Part shown: positions 35,648 through 45,060 of the stretch, piece after piece
Position numbering within the stretch: position 1 is the first letter of the stretch
How the letters are laid out: each line of letters starts with the position of its first letter
DNA from: Halorubrum halophilum
GTDB lineage: Archaea; Halobacteriota; Halobacteria; Halobacteriales; Haloferacaceae
NCBI RefSeq assembly: GCF_000739595.1
Contig: NZ_BBJP01000008.1
Coordinates: 1 to 57,469, forward strand
DNA: 57,469 bases
Direction of reading: 5' to 3'
Notes under the pieces: model-generated
What the model saw: the letters and a program-made list of their open reading frames with translations, nothing else
The model's database searches: none
Told to the model about the DNA's origin: nothing
Program-made: the position numbers and the translations under genes

Positions 35648-37009
35648 CTACTGCACCCAGACCGTCTTCCGGTTCACGAACTCCTTGATGCCCGCCTCCG
35701 AAAGTTCGCGGCCGAACCCGGAGATCCCGACGCCGCCGAAGGGGACCCGCGGATCGGACGCGACGACGCGGTTTACGTACACACAGCCCGCCTCGATGTC
35801 GTGGGCGAGCCGCTCGCCACGCTCCCGATCGGTCGTCCAGACGCTCCCGCCAAGTCCGAACCAGGTGTCGTTGGCTCGCGTGATGGCCTCCTCCTCGTCG
35901 TCGACGCGGAAGACGGCCGCGACGGGTCCGAACAGCTCGTCCTGGGCCGCCGGGGCGTCGTCCGGAACGTCCGTCAACACCGTGGGCGGGTAGAAGGCGC
36001 CGTCCCGATCGAGGGGCTCCCCGCCAGTCTCGAGGGTCGCGCCGGCCTCGATGCTCCGTCCGACCTGACTGTGGAGATTCTCCATCAGGTCGGGGCTCGC
36101 CTGCGGGCCCACGTCCGTGTCCGGGTCCATCGGGTCACCGACCGTCAGCGACTCGGCCCCCTCCACGAGCCCCGAGACGAACTCGTCGTACACCTCGTCG
36201 TGGACGACGAACCGCTTCGCGGCGATACACGACTGCCCGGAGTTCTGGTTGCGCGCCCAGACACCCTCCTCGATTGTCGTCTCCAAGTCGGCGTCGTCGA
36301 GGACGACGAACGGGTCGCTGCCGCCGAGCTCAAGGACGGACTTCTTAATGCGCTCGCCGGACGCGGCCGCGACCGCGCTCCCCGCGGGGCCGCTGCCCGT
36401 CAGCGTCGTCGCTTTTACTCGCTCGTCGTCGATGACATCCTCGACGAGATCCGAGGAGACGAGGAGCGTCTGGAAGGCGTTCTCGGGGAAGCCGGCGTCG
36501 CGGAACACCTCCTCGATGGCCAGCGCACAGCCCGGGACGTTCGAGGCGTGTTTGAGGAGGCCGACGTTGCCGGCGACGAGGTTCGGCGCCGCGAACCGGA
36601 ATACCTGCCAAAACGGAAAGTTCCACGGCATCACTGCGAGGACAGGACCGAGCGGTTCGTAGGAGGTCTTGACCTCTGTACCGGCAGGACTGGGGTGATA
36701 CTCGTCCTCGAGGTAGTCGCTCGCGTACTCGGCGTAGTGTTCACAGACCCATGCGCACTTCTCGATCTCGCTTTCTGCCTGAGCGAGTGGTTTCCCCATC
36801 TCTCGGGTCATCAACTCGGCGTACTCCGACTGCCGCTCACGAAGGAGCTCTGCCGCCGAGGCGAGCAGCTCTTCGCGCTCACGGCGGGGCCGATCCTGCC
36901 ATGTCTCGAACGCGGTCTCCGCGTAATCTAGCGCGTCTGCGACATCTGATGGGTCGTCTTCCTCGTACGTCTCAACTATCTCACCGGTCGCAGGATTGAC
37001 CGCGTTCAT
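35648..37009 (-). CDS. NAD(P)-dependent aldehyde dehydrogenase (succinate-semialdehyde type)
   Basis: This is a 453-residue protein from ATG 37009 (MNAVNPATGE); an upstream ATG adds a non-family leader. It is an aldehyde dehydrogenase with the N-terminal NAD fold (LGPVLAVMPWNFPFWQVF), the catalytic Glu in VLELGGSDPF and the nucleophile Cys in NSGQSCIAAKR. The RVPFGGVGISGFGRELSEAG stretch is typical of the YneI/GabD succinate-semialdehyde dehydrogenase group. Substrate is inferred from that likeness only. It converges with the OFA transporter. Confidence 0.85.
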   Translation of the reverse strand: MNAVNPATGEIVETYEEDDPSDVADALDYAETAFETWQDRPRREREELLASAAELLRERQSEYAELMTREMGKPLAQAESEIEKCAWVCEHYAEYASDYLEDEYHPSPAGTEVKTSYEPLGPVLAVMPWNFPFWQVFRFAAPNLVAGNVGLLKHASNVPGCALAIEEVFRDAGFPENAFQTLLVSSDLVEDVIDDERVKATTLTGSGPAGSAVAAASGERIKKSVLELGGSDPFVVLDDADLETTIEEGVWARNQNSGQSCIAAKRFVVHDEVYDEFVSGLVEGAESLTVGDPMDPDTDVGPQASPDLMENLHSQVGRSIEAGATLETGGEPLDRDGAFYPPTVLTDVPDDAPAAQDELFGPVAAVFRVDDEEEAITRANDTWFGLGGSVWTTDRERGERLAHDIEAGCVYVNRVVASDPRVPFGGVGISGFGRELSEAGIKEFVNRKTVWVQ

Positions 37010-37492
37010 GTGAGGTGACTCTGATCGAACCACGTATGTTTTTCCATAATCGATTAACGTGATAATCTCTCGTGTATAAGTTGTAGGTGGTATAGTAATG
37101 GAAATTAGGCTAGATAAGTAATCCAATCTAGCGGTTTACGGAACTAATTGTGGAATAAACAGTGAATTTTCTACGAGGGCAAGTCGTACTGATGGACTGG
37201 ACGATCTCCGAGTGGCAAAAACGGATAGTCCCTACAGTATTATTTGTCTCCTAAACGGTAGGAAATGAAGGCACGCATCAGATCTATCCTCCGAGGTTGT
37301 GGGAAGTTGAGACTACGGCGGGTTTAGAGGGGCTGTAATGCGTGGTTTCGACCAAATTCTCGAGGCGAAGCTACTTCGAATCTTCTCTCGTTGGTCTTCT
37401 CGTGTAGTACTACCAACTAGAACGGTGAATTTCCAAGATTCACGACAGCGTTGCCACTCAGGAATCCGCTTTGCCCCGGACAGAGTACCTCC
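37010..37492. other. Intergenic stretch with IS4-associated motif
   Basis: No gene is visible. AT-rich sequence follows the aldehyde dehydrogenase start (about 37040-37120) and may hold its promoter. ATCCTCCGAGGTTGTG at 37286-37301 is an inverted relative of the motif near the other IS4-type genes. The sequence before it (CACGCATCA) is shared with the copy at about 49978. Confidence 0.5.
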
Positions 37493-39169
37493 CTATCCAA
37501 TTCCGGTCTCCTTCTTCAGCAGCGTAAGCGTATTGTCGGCCGTCACAATGGGTGAGTGTTCGTACTCACCCGTCAGCTCGACCTGCACGAGCAGATCAAC
37601 CGCTCGCCAGATCGAGTAGAGCAGACACGCGAACGCGAAATAGAAGAATCGCAGCCCGAAATTCTTCGATGTAGTGGCGGCCATGAACCGCTTTATCGAC
37701 CTATAGCCGCTCTCGATCTCCCAGCGATAGCCGTACTCCGCGAGATGACCACTCCCCCGATTCGTCATGAACACCGAATACTGCCGATGATCGTGGTGCT
37801 CGGAGTCCTCTTTCCGTCGGTAGATCAGCGTCGTCTCGTGCCACTCGTTCTTGCCGAGATGGAGCTTCCGGTCGGTCTCGTACCGGTCCTGGCTCTGTTG
37901 GAGTAACCGCTTCGCCTGAGCTTTCTCGCTGGTCTGCATCCGTTTCGGAACGACGTAGGACAGTCCACGCTGGCTGATCATCTCCAGAACGTGCTGGCTG
38001 TCGAACTCCCGGTCCATCAGGACGTTATCGACGTGGACGAGCCCTTCAGCCGAATCCAGCAAGTCCTCAACGATTTCCTTGCGTGACTTACCTCGTCGAA
38101 CTGGCCGCGCATCGAGCACAAGTGGGACAGCATTACCGACCAGCTGGACTGTCGCCCACTGGTAGGCGTACTCGTCGGTGTTCTCTTTCGTTCCGAGAAT
38201 CTCGTCCTTGTGCCCACTTCGGTCACCCGTGAACGGGTCAGCTTCCGTGATATCGATCGCGATGATTCCCGCTCGAAAGAACTGCTCTGTCTCCGCGACT
38301 TCATCCAGTAGACGTTTCACTGCTTGGCGGTACATCTCGCGAATCTCCGCGATCGAGAGGTCACGAATATGCTCGCGATGGGCGTGCCCGAGTGGTGTCC
38401 GATCACGCGTTGACTCGCAAATGAAGCTCCGAGCCCCCTCGTTGGCAGCCAAGTTCTCGCGGAGACCGAGATAGGTCTGTAAGTCCCAGTAGGCGTTCTC
38501 ATGGATCTCACAACCCTCACCACGGTCCAATGAGAACGCCGGGAAAACGACGCGGCTGATGTGATCTGTGATCGCTTCCGCCTGTTCCAGTACAGTCTGA
38601 CCGTCTAGGTCGGACTCATCGGTGTCGTTACCTCGTTGGGGGAGCGTCCGTTTTGGGTCACGCGGAACGCTTACACCCGCGTTCTGGGCATTGATCAGGA
38701 TTGTCCGGGCGGCTGTCTCAACCGTCTCACGCAACTCACCCGTGAAGCGCTCGTGCCAGCTGCGCCACAGCGTCGACTGATTCGGAATTCTATCGAGCTC
38801 GAGTTGCTCGCGAAGTTCAGGGTGGCACTCGAGGAATTCGACGAGTGCCGTCTCGTGGTCCCATCCATGGAGTTCTTTCAGCACGAACACTCGAAAGAGG
38901 GTGTTCATCTCGTAGCGCGTCGACTCCGTGTAGCGGTCGTGGGCCTCGAATCTGAAGTAGGCTATTGGGAGTGTGCAGATGAACTGCTCCAGTGAGTCGT
39001 GTTCGTGGTGAGTAAACCAGACTTCCGAGACGATTTGAATATCCGATTCTAATCCGGCGAGTGAGGTTTGATCGTACAACGGCGTCGAATCATAGACTGG
39101 CCACTGGACGTACGGCTGTTGAGCGATTCGTCGAAAGACCGTGCGCTGTGACTCCCAGGTCGCAACCAC
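37493..39169 (-). CDS. IS4-type transposase, second subgroup
   Basis: This is a 558-residue DDE transposase, distinct from the copies at 13050 and 46012. The first Asp is in IIAIDITEADPF, the second in NVLMDREFDSQ, and the Y-(2)-R-(3)-E-(6)-K signature is YGYRWEIESGYRSIK with the catalytic Glu. It is intact by eye and lies inside the metabolic island between the aldehyde dehydrogenase and thiC. Terminal repeats were not resolved. It may separate the formate/Cox genes from the vitamin genes as a later insertion. Confidence 0.88.
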   Translation of the reverse strand: MVATWESQRTVFRRIAQQPYVQWPVYDSTPLYDQTSLAGLESDIQIVSEVWFTHHEHDSLEQFICTLPIAYFRFEAHDRYTESTRYEMNTLFRVFVLKELHGWDHETALVEFLECHPELREQLELDRIPNQSTLWRSWHERFTGELRETVETAARTILINAQNAGVSVPRDPKRTLPQRGNDTDESDLDGQTVLEQAEAITDHISRVVFPAFSLDRGEGCEIHENAYWDLQTYLGLRENLAANEGARSFICESTRDRTPLGHAHREHIRDLSIAEIREMYRQAVKRLLDEVAETEQFFRAGIIAIDITEADPFTGDRSGHKDEILGTKENTDEYAYQWATVQLVGNAVPLVLDARPVRRGKSRKEIVEDLLDSAEGLVHVDNVLMDREFDSQHVLEMISQRGLSYVVPKRMQTSEKAQAKRLLQQSQDRYETDRKLHLGKNEWHETTLIYRRKEDSEHHDHRQYSVFMTNRGSGHLAEYGYRWEIESGYRSIKRFMAATTSKNFGLRFFYFAFACLLYSIWRAVDLLVQVELTGEYEHSPIVTADNTLTLLKKETGIG

Positions 39170-39573
39170 TACGAGATACTGGCCACGACCCGGCCAAGAA
39201 TCCGTCTAACTGATCAGTATAGAGGATCTAGTTACCGCAGCTGTCCGGCGACCGAGCGGTCCGGAGGACCCGGAAGGTCGCCGGTTCGCTCGCCGAAGGC
39301 GAGGCCAAGAGCCGACCATCGGGAGGCTCGCAGGCTTTTGGTCGAGCTTTTGCCAAGGAGCGAGCAACGCGAGCGACTGCAGCAAAAGGTCGGGGTGCGG
39401 GAGAGTTTAGCAGGAGATTCGCTAGTTACTACCCCGAAAGAAACTGTGCGTGAACTTTTCTATGACACGCTCGCAGAAAGTAGTTTTACTCAAATCTCAC
39501 TCCGCTACAGAGTGGCGAATACAAGTCGTCCTTCCCATAGGCTATATTACTTAGTAGTATAACTTGGTTATTG
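39170..39573. other. Intergenic stretch before thiC with GC-rich inverted repeats
   Basis: AGCTTTTGC (39345-39353) and GCAAAAGGT (39382-39390) form an inverted repeat around a GAGCGAGCAACGCGAGCGAC segment, and a CCGGCGACC/GGTCGCCGG pair lies at about 39245-39281. These GC-rich repeats are common in haloarchaeal intergenic DNA. A TATA-like TATATTAC (39543-39550) lies about 27 nt before the thiC ATG. No THI-box (TPP) riboswitch is recognisable. Confidence 0.5.
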
Positions 39574-41022
39574 ATGGCAGAGACTCAGCTTCAGCGGGCC
39601 AAAGCAGGCGAAATCACATCTGCTATGAAACGAGTTGCCGAGCGCGAAAACTGTGATCCGGACTTTGTTCGACAGCAGGTTGCCGACGGACAAGCCGTCA
39701 TTCCGAACAATCATGCGCACGAATCGCTTGACCCGATGATTATCGGACGGGAATTTTCTACAAAGGTCAACGCGAACATTGGCAATAGCGACACGACTAG
39801 TGGTATCGAAGGCGAACTCCAGAAACTCCACACTGCGGTCCACTATGGTGCCGACACTGTGATGGACCTTTCAACCGGCGAGGATCTTGATGACATCCGT
39901 AGCGCTAATATCGAGCATTCACCAGTGCCGGTCGGAACCGTCCCGATTTACGAGGCTGTCAAGCGTGTTGACAGTCCCGCCGAGATCACCCACGAACTGC
40001 TGCTCGACATTATCGAGAAGCAAGCCAGGCAGGGCGTCGATTATATGACTATCCATGCAGGCGTGCTGATGGAACATCTTCCACTGACAGACGGCCGAAA
40101 GACTGGAATCGTCTCGCGAGGGGGGTCTATATTAGCCCAGTGGATCGAAGAGAATGGGATGCAGAACCCGCTGTACACGAAATTCGAGGAAATCTGCGAA
40201 ATCTTCGCGGAACACGACGTGACGTTCTCATTGGGCGATGGCCTCCGTCCCGGTTGTCTCGCAGATGCGAGCGACGAAGCCCAGTGCGCCGAACTCGACA
40301 CACTCGGCGAACTGACTCGGACCGCATGGGACCACGGCGTTCAAGTCATGGTTGAAGGCCCCGGTCACGTCCCAATAGACGAGATCGCCGATAACGTCGA
40401 ACGCCAACAAGACGTCTGTGACGGTGCACCATTCTACGTCCTCGGCCCGCTAGTCACCGATGTCGCGCCGGGCTACGATCATATCACAAGCGCGATTGGG
40501 GCGACCGAGGCTGCTCGTGCAGGAGCGGCGATGTTGTGTTATGTTACACCGAAGGAACATCTCGGTCTCCCTGACGAAGAGGACGTGAGAGACGGTCTCG
40601 CAGCCTATCGGATTGCAGCCCACGCTGCTGACGTCGCGAATGATCTTCCGGGTGCACGTGACTGGGATGATGCACTTTCCGAAGCGCGCTACGAGTTCGA
40701 TTGGCGCAGGCAATTCGAACTCGCACTGGATCCCGAGCGTGCCCAAGAATACCACGATCAGACATTGCCTGGCGACAACTACAAGGAAGCTCGTTTCTGC
40801 TCGATGTGTGGTGTCGAGTTCTGCTCGATGCGAATTGATCAGGACGCACGGGATGCCGACGGTGAGATGTCTTCGATTGATGACGAGACTAACCTTGACG
40901 CTTCGCCTGCTGCGGATGTGAATCTCCCGCCGGTTGGAACCCATGACACGAGTCGCGTTCCTGATGAAGTCGAAATCAATGGTGTCACATTTACTCCTGC
41001 AGAATCACACGCAGACGATTAA
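39574..41022 (+). CDS. thiC: Phosphomethylpyrimidine synthase ThiC
   Basis: This is a 482-residue radical-SAM enzyme that converts aminoimidazole ribotide to HMP-P in thiamine synthesis. Start ATG 39574 ([10 protein letters not shown]). The family core is complete: [57 protein letters not shown] and the C-terminal cluster motif CSMCGVEFC (CxxCxxxxC) followed by SMRI. The C-terminal extension after it (about 60 residues) is acidic and low-complexity. It stands alone upstream of the bio genes, probably as a leaderless transcript. Confidence 0.95.
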   Translation: MAETQLQRAKAGEITSAMKRVAERENCDPDFVRQQVADGQAVIPNNHAHESLDPMIIGREFSTKVNANIGNSDTTSGIEGELQKLHTAVHYGADTVMDLSTGEDLDDIRSANIEHSPVPVGTVPIYEAVKRVDSPAEITHELLLDIIEKQARQGVDYMTIHAGVLMEHLPLTDGRKTGIVSRGGSILAQWIEENGMQNPLYTKFEEICEIFAEHDVTFSLGDGLRPGCLADASDEAQCAELDTLGELTRTAWDHGVQVMVEGPGHVPIDEIADNVERQQDVCDGAPFYVLGPLVTDVAPGYDHITSAIGATEAARAGAAMLCYVTPKEHLGLPDEEDVRDGLAAYRIAAHAADVANDLPGARDWDDALSEARYEFDWRRQFELALDPERAQEYHDQTLPGDNYKEARFCSMCGVEFCSMRIDQDARDADGEMSSIDDETNLDASPAADVNLPPVGTHDTSRVPDEVEINGVTFTPAESHADD

Positions 41023-41163
41023 CCTTCAACAGTTCTGAAATTTATTTTTAGGCCACTCAATACGAGTGATCGCGACTTCGAAACCTGTGCTGACTATGTA
41101 TCCTGTACTTACCGATTCTTCTCGGTCTATTTCAACCATTGTAGCGTGACCGACTCAGAGCGT

Positions 41164-41585
41164 CTATCTATCAGTCTGGACACTAGTGATTTCGAATCGT
41201 GCGCCTTCCTCGTCGCTGTCGGTCACGGTGATCTCCCACCCGTGAGCGTCAACGAACTGCTTGACGATATACAGCCCAGGCCCTCACCGTTGGTTGAGTC
41301 CTCCAATTCAAACACCTGCTCACCCACGTCTTCAGGGATACTCGGCCCATCGGCAGCCACGTTGAAGCCGTCCTCCAACTCACCAATCGTCACGGTCACG
41401 TCCGCACTCCCGTATTCGACCGCATTCCGAATCAAATTCTCCACTACTTGTCGGAGCCGACTCGCATCAGACTGAATCGTTTGCTCTGTGTCGGTGACCA
41501 GCGTCGTATCGGCTGTTGGAATGGTCTGCCAGCACTCACTCACTGTCTCCGCAAGATCAACCGCCTCAACCTCGCTCCGCCTCAC
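41164..41585 (-). pseudogene. Histidine kinase C-terminal fragment, frameshifted
   Basis: A HATPase domain is recognisable: SRLRQVVENLIRNAVEYG (N box), DGPSIPEDVGEQVFE (G1 box) and GEGLG (G2 box). At about 41280 one base is missing; in the next frame the reading continues as YIVKQFVDAHGWEITVTDSD and ARFEITSV, ending at 41164. The sensor, dimerisation and phospho-acceptor parts are absent upstream. Both truncation and frameshift make it a pseudogene. It lies between convergent thiC and the divergent bio operon. Confidence 0.8.
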
Positions 41586-41627
41586 CCTTCATCCTTATCT
41601 GAACACTGCCGTAAATGGAAGCCCAAG

Positions 41628-41634
41628 AATTATA
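41628..41634 (+). promoter_or_regulatory. TATA-like box of bio operon
   Basis: AATTATA lies about 27 nt upstream of the GTG at 41659. This spacing fits a leaderless transcript and supports GTG 41659 as the bioB start. Confidence 0.5.
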
Positions 41635-41658
41635 CTCTCGTCAACTGAGTTGGATAGT

Positions 41659-42774
41659 GTGGTTTACGAGACAGGGTATCGCACCGTCGATGACGCTGTC
41701 GCCCGCGTACTCGACGGCGAGACGCTCGACCGCCGGGATGGACTCGCGCTGATGGCCCAGCCGGTCGAGCCACTCGCCGAGGGGGCGGATTACGTCCGCT
41801 CCCAGCTTGGCGACGACACTGTCGACGCGTGTTCTATCGTGAACGCGAAGGCGGGCAACTGTGCAGAGGACTGTGGGTTCTGTGCGCAGTCAGTCCACTT
41901 CGACACTGGTATCGACACCTACGGCTTTCTCGACCCCGAAGAAATCCTCAAGGCGGCCAAGCAGGCCGAACGCGACGGCGCCCAGCGCTTTGGTATCGTC
42001 GTCGCCGAGAAAGGCGTCTCCAAGGAAAAACGCCCCGACGAGTGGGACGACGTCATCCGCGCAATCCGCTTAGTACGAGACGAAACCGACGTCGAAGTCG
42101 ACGCATCCCTCGGGATTCTCACCGAGGAAGAGGCCGCGATTCTCGCGGACGAAGGACTTAATCACTACAACCATAACATCGAAACCTCGCCGCGTTTCTT
42201 CCCCGAAATCGTCGGGACCCATGACTTCGAAGACCGCGTGAAGACGCTCGAAGTCGCCAAGGAAGCCGGCATGGACCTCTGTGCCGGAGTCATCCTGGGC
42301 ATGGGCGAATCGCCCACCGACCGCGTGGACGCGGCCATCGCGCTCCAGGATCTCAGCGTCTCCTCGCTCCCTGTCAACATCCTCAACCCGGTCGCCGGGA
42401 CGATGTTCGACGACCGGGAGGAAGCACTCATCTCCACGACGGAGACCGTCAAGACCATCGCGGTCTACCGACTGCTTCACCCGCACGCGAGAGTGCGACT
42501 CACCGGCGGCCGCGAGGTCAACTTCGCTGAGGACGAACAACACCTCCCCTTCGAGGCCGGTGCGGATGGCATCCTCACCGGGAATTACCTCACCACCGAG
42601 GGCCAGTCGCCCGGCGACGATATCGAGATGATAGAGCAGGCTGGCATGGAGCCCAATACCGAGGTCAACGATTTCGACCCGGAAGAAGTAAAATCCCGTG
42701 GCGACGACTCGGCCGACCCCGCGGACACGGCGGTCGGGACGGCCACGAGCAAGGCGGAACCGTCTGATGACTAA
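41659..42774 (+). CDS. bioB: Biotin synthase BioB
   Basis: This is a 371-residue radical-SAM enzyme that inserts sulfur into dethiobiotin. The start is GTG 41659 (MVYETGYRTVDDAV), chosen by family length and the TATA spacing. The radical cluster is CAEDCGFC (CxxxCxxC) after the VDACSIVNAKAGN stretch. Other motifs are AQSVHFDTGI, LNHYNHNIETS, CAGVILGMGES, LPVNILNPVAGT and FEAGADGILTGNYLT. The C-terminal 50 residues are an acidic extension. It is first of four tightly spaced bio genes and would need a second Fe-S cluster as sulfur donor. Confidence 0.94.
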   Translation: MVYETGYRTVDDAVARVLDGETLDRRDGLALMAQPVEPLAEGADYVRSQLGDDTVDACSIVNAKAGNCAEDCGFCAQSVHFDTGIDTYGFLDPEEILKAAKQAERDGAQRFGIVVAEKGVSKEKRPDEWDDVIRAIRLVRDETDVEVDASLGILTEEEAAILADEGLNHYNHNIETSPRFFPEIVGTHDFEDRVKTLEVAKEAGMDLCAGVILGMGESPTDRVDAAIALQDLSVSSLPVNILNPVAGTMFDDREEALISTTETVKTIAVYRLLHPHARVRLTGGREVNFAEDEQHLPFEAGADGILTGNYLTTEGQSPGDDIEMIEQAGMEPNTEVNDFDPEEVKSRGDDSADPADTAVGTATSKAEPSDD

Positions 42775-42795
42775 CACAGAGATACAGCAACAGCT

Positions 42796-43842
42796 ATGAC
42801 CGACATCAATTTCGCCGTTCTCGGCACTGGTGGTATCGGGCGTCGCGCACTCGAAGTTTCCGCGGACAAAGACGAACTCACTCCCATCGCAGCTTGCGAC
42901 CGCCACGGGGTCGCCGTCGACCACGACGGCCTCGACGTGGACGAACTGCTGGCCGCGACCGAGGGGAACATCGCTTCCGACGGCGGGACTGCCGCCGAAG
43001 TCGGCGGTGGCGGCATCAAGGAACACGGCGACGACAAGGGCGTCGTTGCCTCCGCACAGGCAGTGCCGACGGAGACGCCTATCGAGGACATCATCGCTGA
43101 ACACGAGGCCGTCGACGCGGTACTCATCGCGCTGCCGAACCTCGAACACGACTTCATCCCCAACGTCGCCGAGCGCTTCGCGAACGCGGGCTACGAGGGC
43201 GTCCTCGTCGACGTGCTCAAGCGTTCGCGCGTCATCGGCATGCTCGATGACCGCGAGGAACAACTCAAAGAGTCAGGCATCACGTTCGTCTGCGGTGCGG
43301 GCGCGACGCCCGGCTTCCTCACGGGCGCGGCGGCACTCGCCGCCCAGTCGTTCGTCGATGTCGAGGCGGTCGAAATCTGGTGGGGCGTCGGCCTCAAGTC
43401 CGGCTACGAGGACAACCGTGGCACCGTGCGCGAGGACATCGCCCACCTCCCCGACTACGACATCGAGTCGGCACGCGCCCTTCCGGACGAGGAGATCGAG
43501 GAAATCGTCGACGCCCACGACGGTGTCATCGAGTTCAACGACATGGAGCACGCCGACGACGTGCTTCTCGAACGGGCGGGGATCTGCGACGCTGAGGACG
43601 TGACCGTCGGCGGCGTCCTTGACCTCCGCAACGACGAGAAGCCCACAACGACGACCGTCAAAGTCACAGGTCGCACGTTCGATGGTGAGGTCGGTACCAA
43701 CACGTTCGAACTCGATGACGACACGAGCATGGAAGCCAACGTGAACGGCCCTGCACTCGGCTACCTGAAGGCTGCCGTCCGCCGCAACTGGACCGGCGAT
43801 TACGGCGTCTACGGGCCTGCCGAGCTCATGCCCGGGTTTTGA
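42796..43842 (+). CDS. BioU-like / saccharopine dehydrogenase-like oxidoreductase
   Basis: This is a 348-residue Rossmann-fold protein (INFAVLGTGGIGRRALE at the N-terminus). The later core has AVLIALPNLEHDF, GVLVDVLKRSRVIGML and VCGAGATPGFLTGAAALA. Its place between bioB and bioF, 21 nt after bioB and 3 nt before bioF, points to a biotin role. Cyanobacterial BioU, annotated in the past as saccharopine dehydrogenase-like, makes DAPA from KAPA in place of BioA, using a lysine of its own as amino donor. No bioA is visible here. Lys142 (VLKRS) is a candidate for that residue, but alignment is needed. Assignment is by context and fold. Confidence 0.7.
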   Translation: MTDINFAVLGTGGIGRRALEVSADKDELTPIAACDRHGVAVDHDGLDVDELLAATEGNIASDGGTAAEVGGGGIKEHGDDKGVVASAQAVPTETPIEDIIAEHEAVDAVLIALPNLEHDFIPNVAERFANAGYEGVLVDVLKRSRVIGMLDDREEQLKESGITFVCGAGATPGFLTGAAALAAQSFVDVEAVEIWWGVGLKSGYEDNRGTVREDIAHLPDYDIESARALPDEEIEEIVDAHDGVIEFNDMEHADDVLLERAGICDAEDVTVGGVLDLRNDEKPTTTTVKVTGRTFDGEVGTNTFELDDDTSMEANVNGPALGYLKAAVRRNWTGDYGVYGPAELMPGF

Positions 43843-43845
43843 ACC

Positions 43846-45060
43846 GTGCAGCAGCAGATGGATCGAGGGTTCGACCTCGAAGCACGCCTCCAGTCCCGGG
43901 AAGAACGTGGGCTCCGTCGCGACCTCGCTCCTGTCGACCGTGTCGAGCCGAGGGCTCGCCGGGTGCCCGACCCCGGTGCCGACGTACCGGCCTTCGACGC
44001 CGATGCCGAGGAAATGCTGGTGTTCGCAGCCAACGACTACCTCGGACTCGCGGGAGACGCCAGACTGGCCGAGGCAGCCGCACGGACAGCCCATGAAGTC
44101 GGCACTGGCGCGGGCGCCAGCCGGCTCGTCGTGGGCGATACATCCGCTCACCGCGAGCTCGAACACGCACTGGTCAAATCGAAAGAAACCGAGCGTGCGC
44201 TGGCGTTCTCCTCGGGGTACGCCGCCAACATCGGGACGATTACGGCGCTCGCCCCCGACGCGATCTTCTCCGACGAACTCAACCATGCCTCCATCATCGA
44301 CGGCTGCCGGCTCTCCGGCGCCGATATCGAGGTGTACGACCACTGTGACGCCAGCGACCTCCGGACGACCATGGACCGCCGTGCCCGCGAAGCAGATGGG
44401 GAGGAATCCTGGCTGGTCGTGACAGATTCGGTATTCAGCATGGATGGCGACATCGCTCCACTCAGAATGATATGTTCGGCCACCGAGCGCCACGGCGCGT
44501 GGGTGATGGTCGACGAAGCCCACGCGACGGGCGTGTACGACGGCGGCATGGTCGGTCAGCTGGGACTCGAAGATCGGGTTCATGTCCAGTTGGGGACCCT
44601 CTCGAAGGCGCTTGGTGCCCAGGGCGGGTTCGTCGCCGGGAATGAGATGCTCATCGAGTACCTGGCGAATGCGGCCCGTTCGTTCGTCTTCTCGACCGGG
44701 CTCTCCCCGCCTGCGGCGGGTGCCGCACAGGAGGCGCTACGTATCGCACGGGAGACGGACCGCCCCCAGACGCTCCAGGATCACGCCGATTACCTCCGGT
44801 CGGGGTTTGAAGACCTCGGCTTCAGGGTGCTCGGTGAGACCCACATCCTGCCCGTGCTGGTCGGAGACCGGGAGGATGCGGTTGCGCTCGATGAAGCGCT
44901 CCGGGACCGCGGGGTGCTCGCCCCTGCCATCCGCCCGCCGACCGTTCCCGTGGGGATGTCACGGCTGCGCGTCGCTCCCACAGCCGCACACACGCGCGAG
45001 CAACTCGACCGCTGTCTCGACGCGTTCGAGGCCGCCGGCGAGGAGGTGGGGCTGCGATGA
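43846..45060 (+). CDS. bioF: 8-amino-7-oxononanoate synthase BioF
   Basis: This is a PLP-dependent alpha-oxoamine synthase. It runs to 404 residues from GTG 43846, or 400 from ATG 43858. Motifs: FAANDYLGLAGDARL, GTGAGASRLVVG, FSDELNHASIIDGCRL, VMVDEAHATGVYD and the PLP-lysine motif GTLSKALGAQGGF. It condenses pimeloyl thioester with alanine to give KAPA. It follows the BioU-like gene by 3 nt and overlaps bioD by 4 bp, as expected for coupled translation. Confidence 0.93.
   Translation: MQQQMDRGFDLEARLQSREERGLRRDLAPVDRVEPRARRVPDPGADVPAFDADAEEMLVFAANDYLGLAGDARLAEAAARTAHEVGTGAGASRLVVGDTSAHRELEHALVKSKETERALAFSSGYAANIGTITALAPDAIFSDELNHASIIDGCRLSGADIEVYDHCDASDLRTTMDRRAREADGEESWLVVTDSVFSMDGDIAPLRMICSATERHGAWVMVDEAHATGVYDGGMVGQLGLEDRVHVQLGTLSKALGAQGGFVAGNEMLIEYLANAARSFVFSTGLSPPAAGAAQEALRIARETDRPQTLQDHADYLRSGFEDLGFRVLGETHILPVLVGDREDAVALDEALRDRGVLAPAIRPPTVPVGMSRLRVAPTAAHTREQLDRCLDAFEAAGEEVGLR

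Noticed and set aside
39236-39330. Possible tRNA or structured RNA in GC-rich stretch
   Set aside because: There is no cloverleaf, TTC/CCA or GGTTCRA T-loop arrangement; it is a repeat-like GC-rich spacer.
39170-39573. TPP riboswitch upstream of thiC
   Set aside because: No CTGAGA-type P2/P4 elements or matching fold are visible; a leaderless promoter explains the spacing to the ATG.
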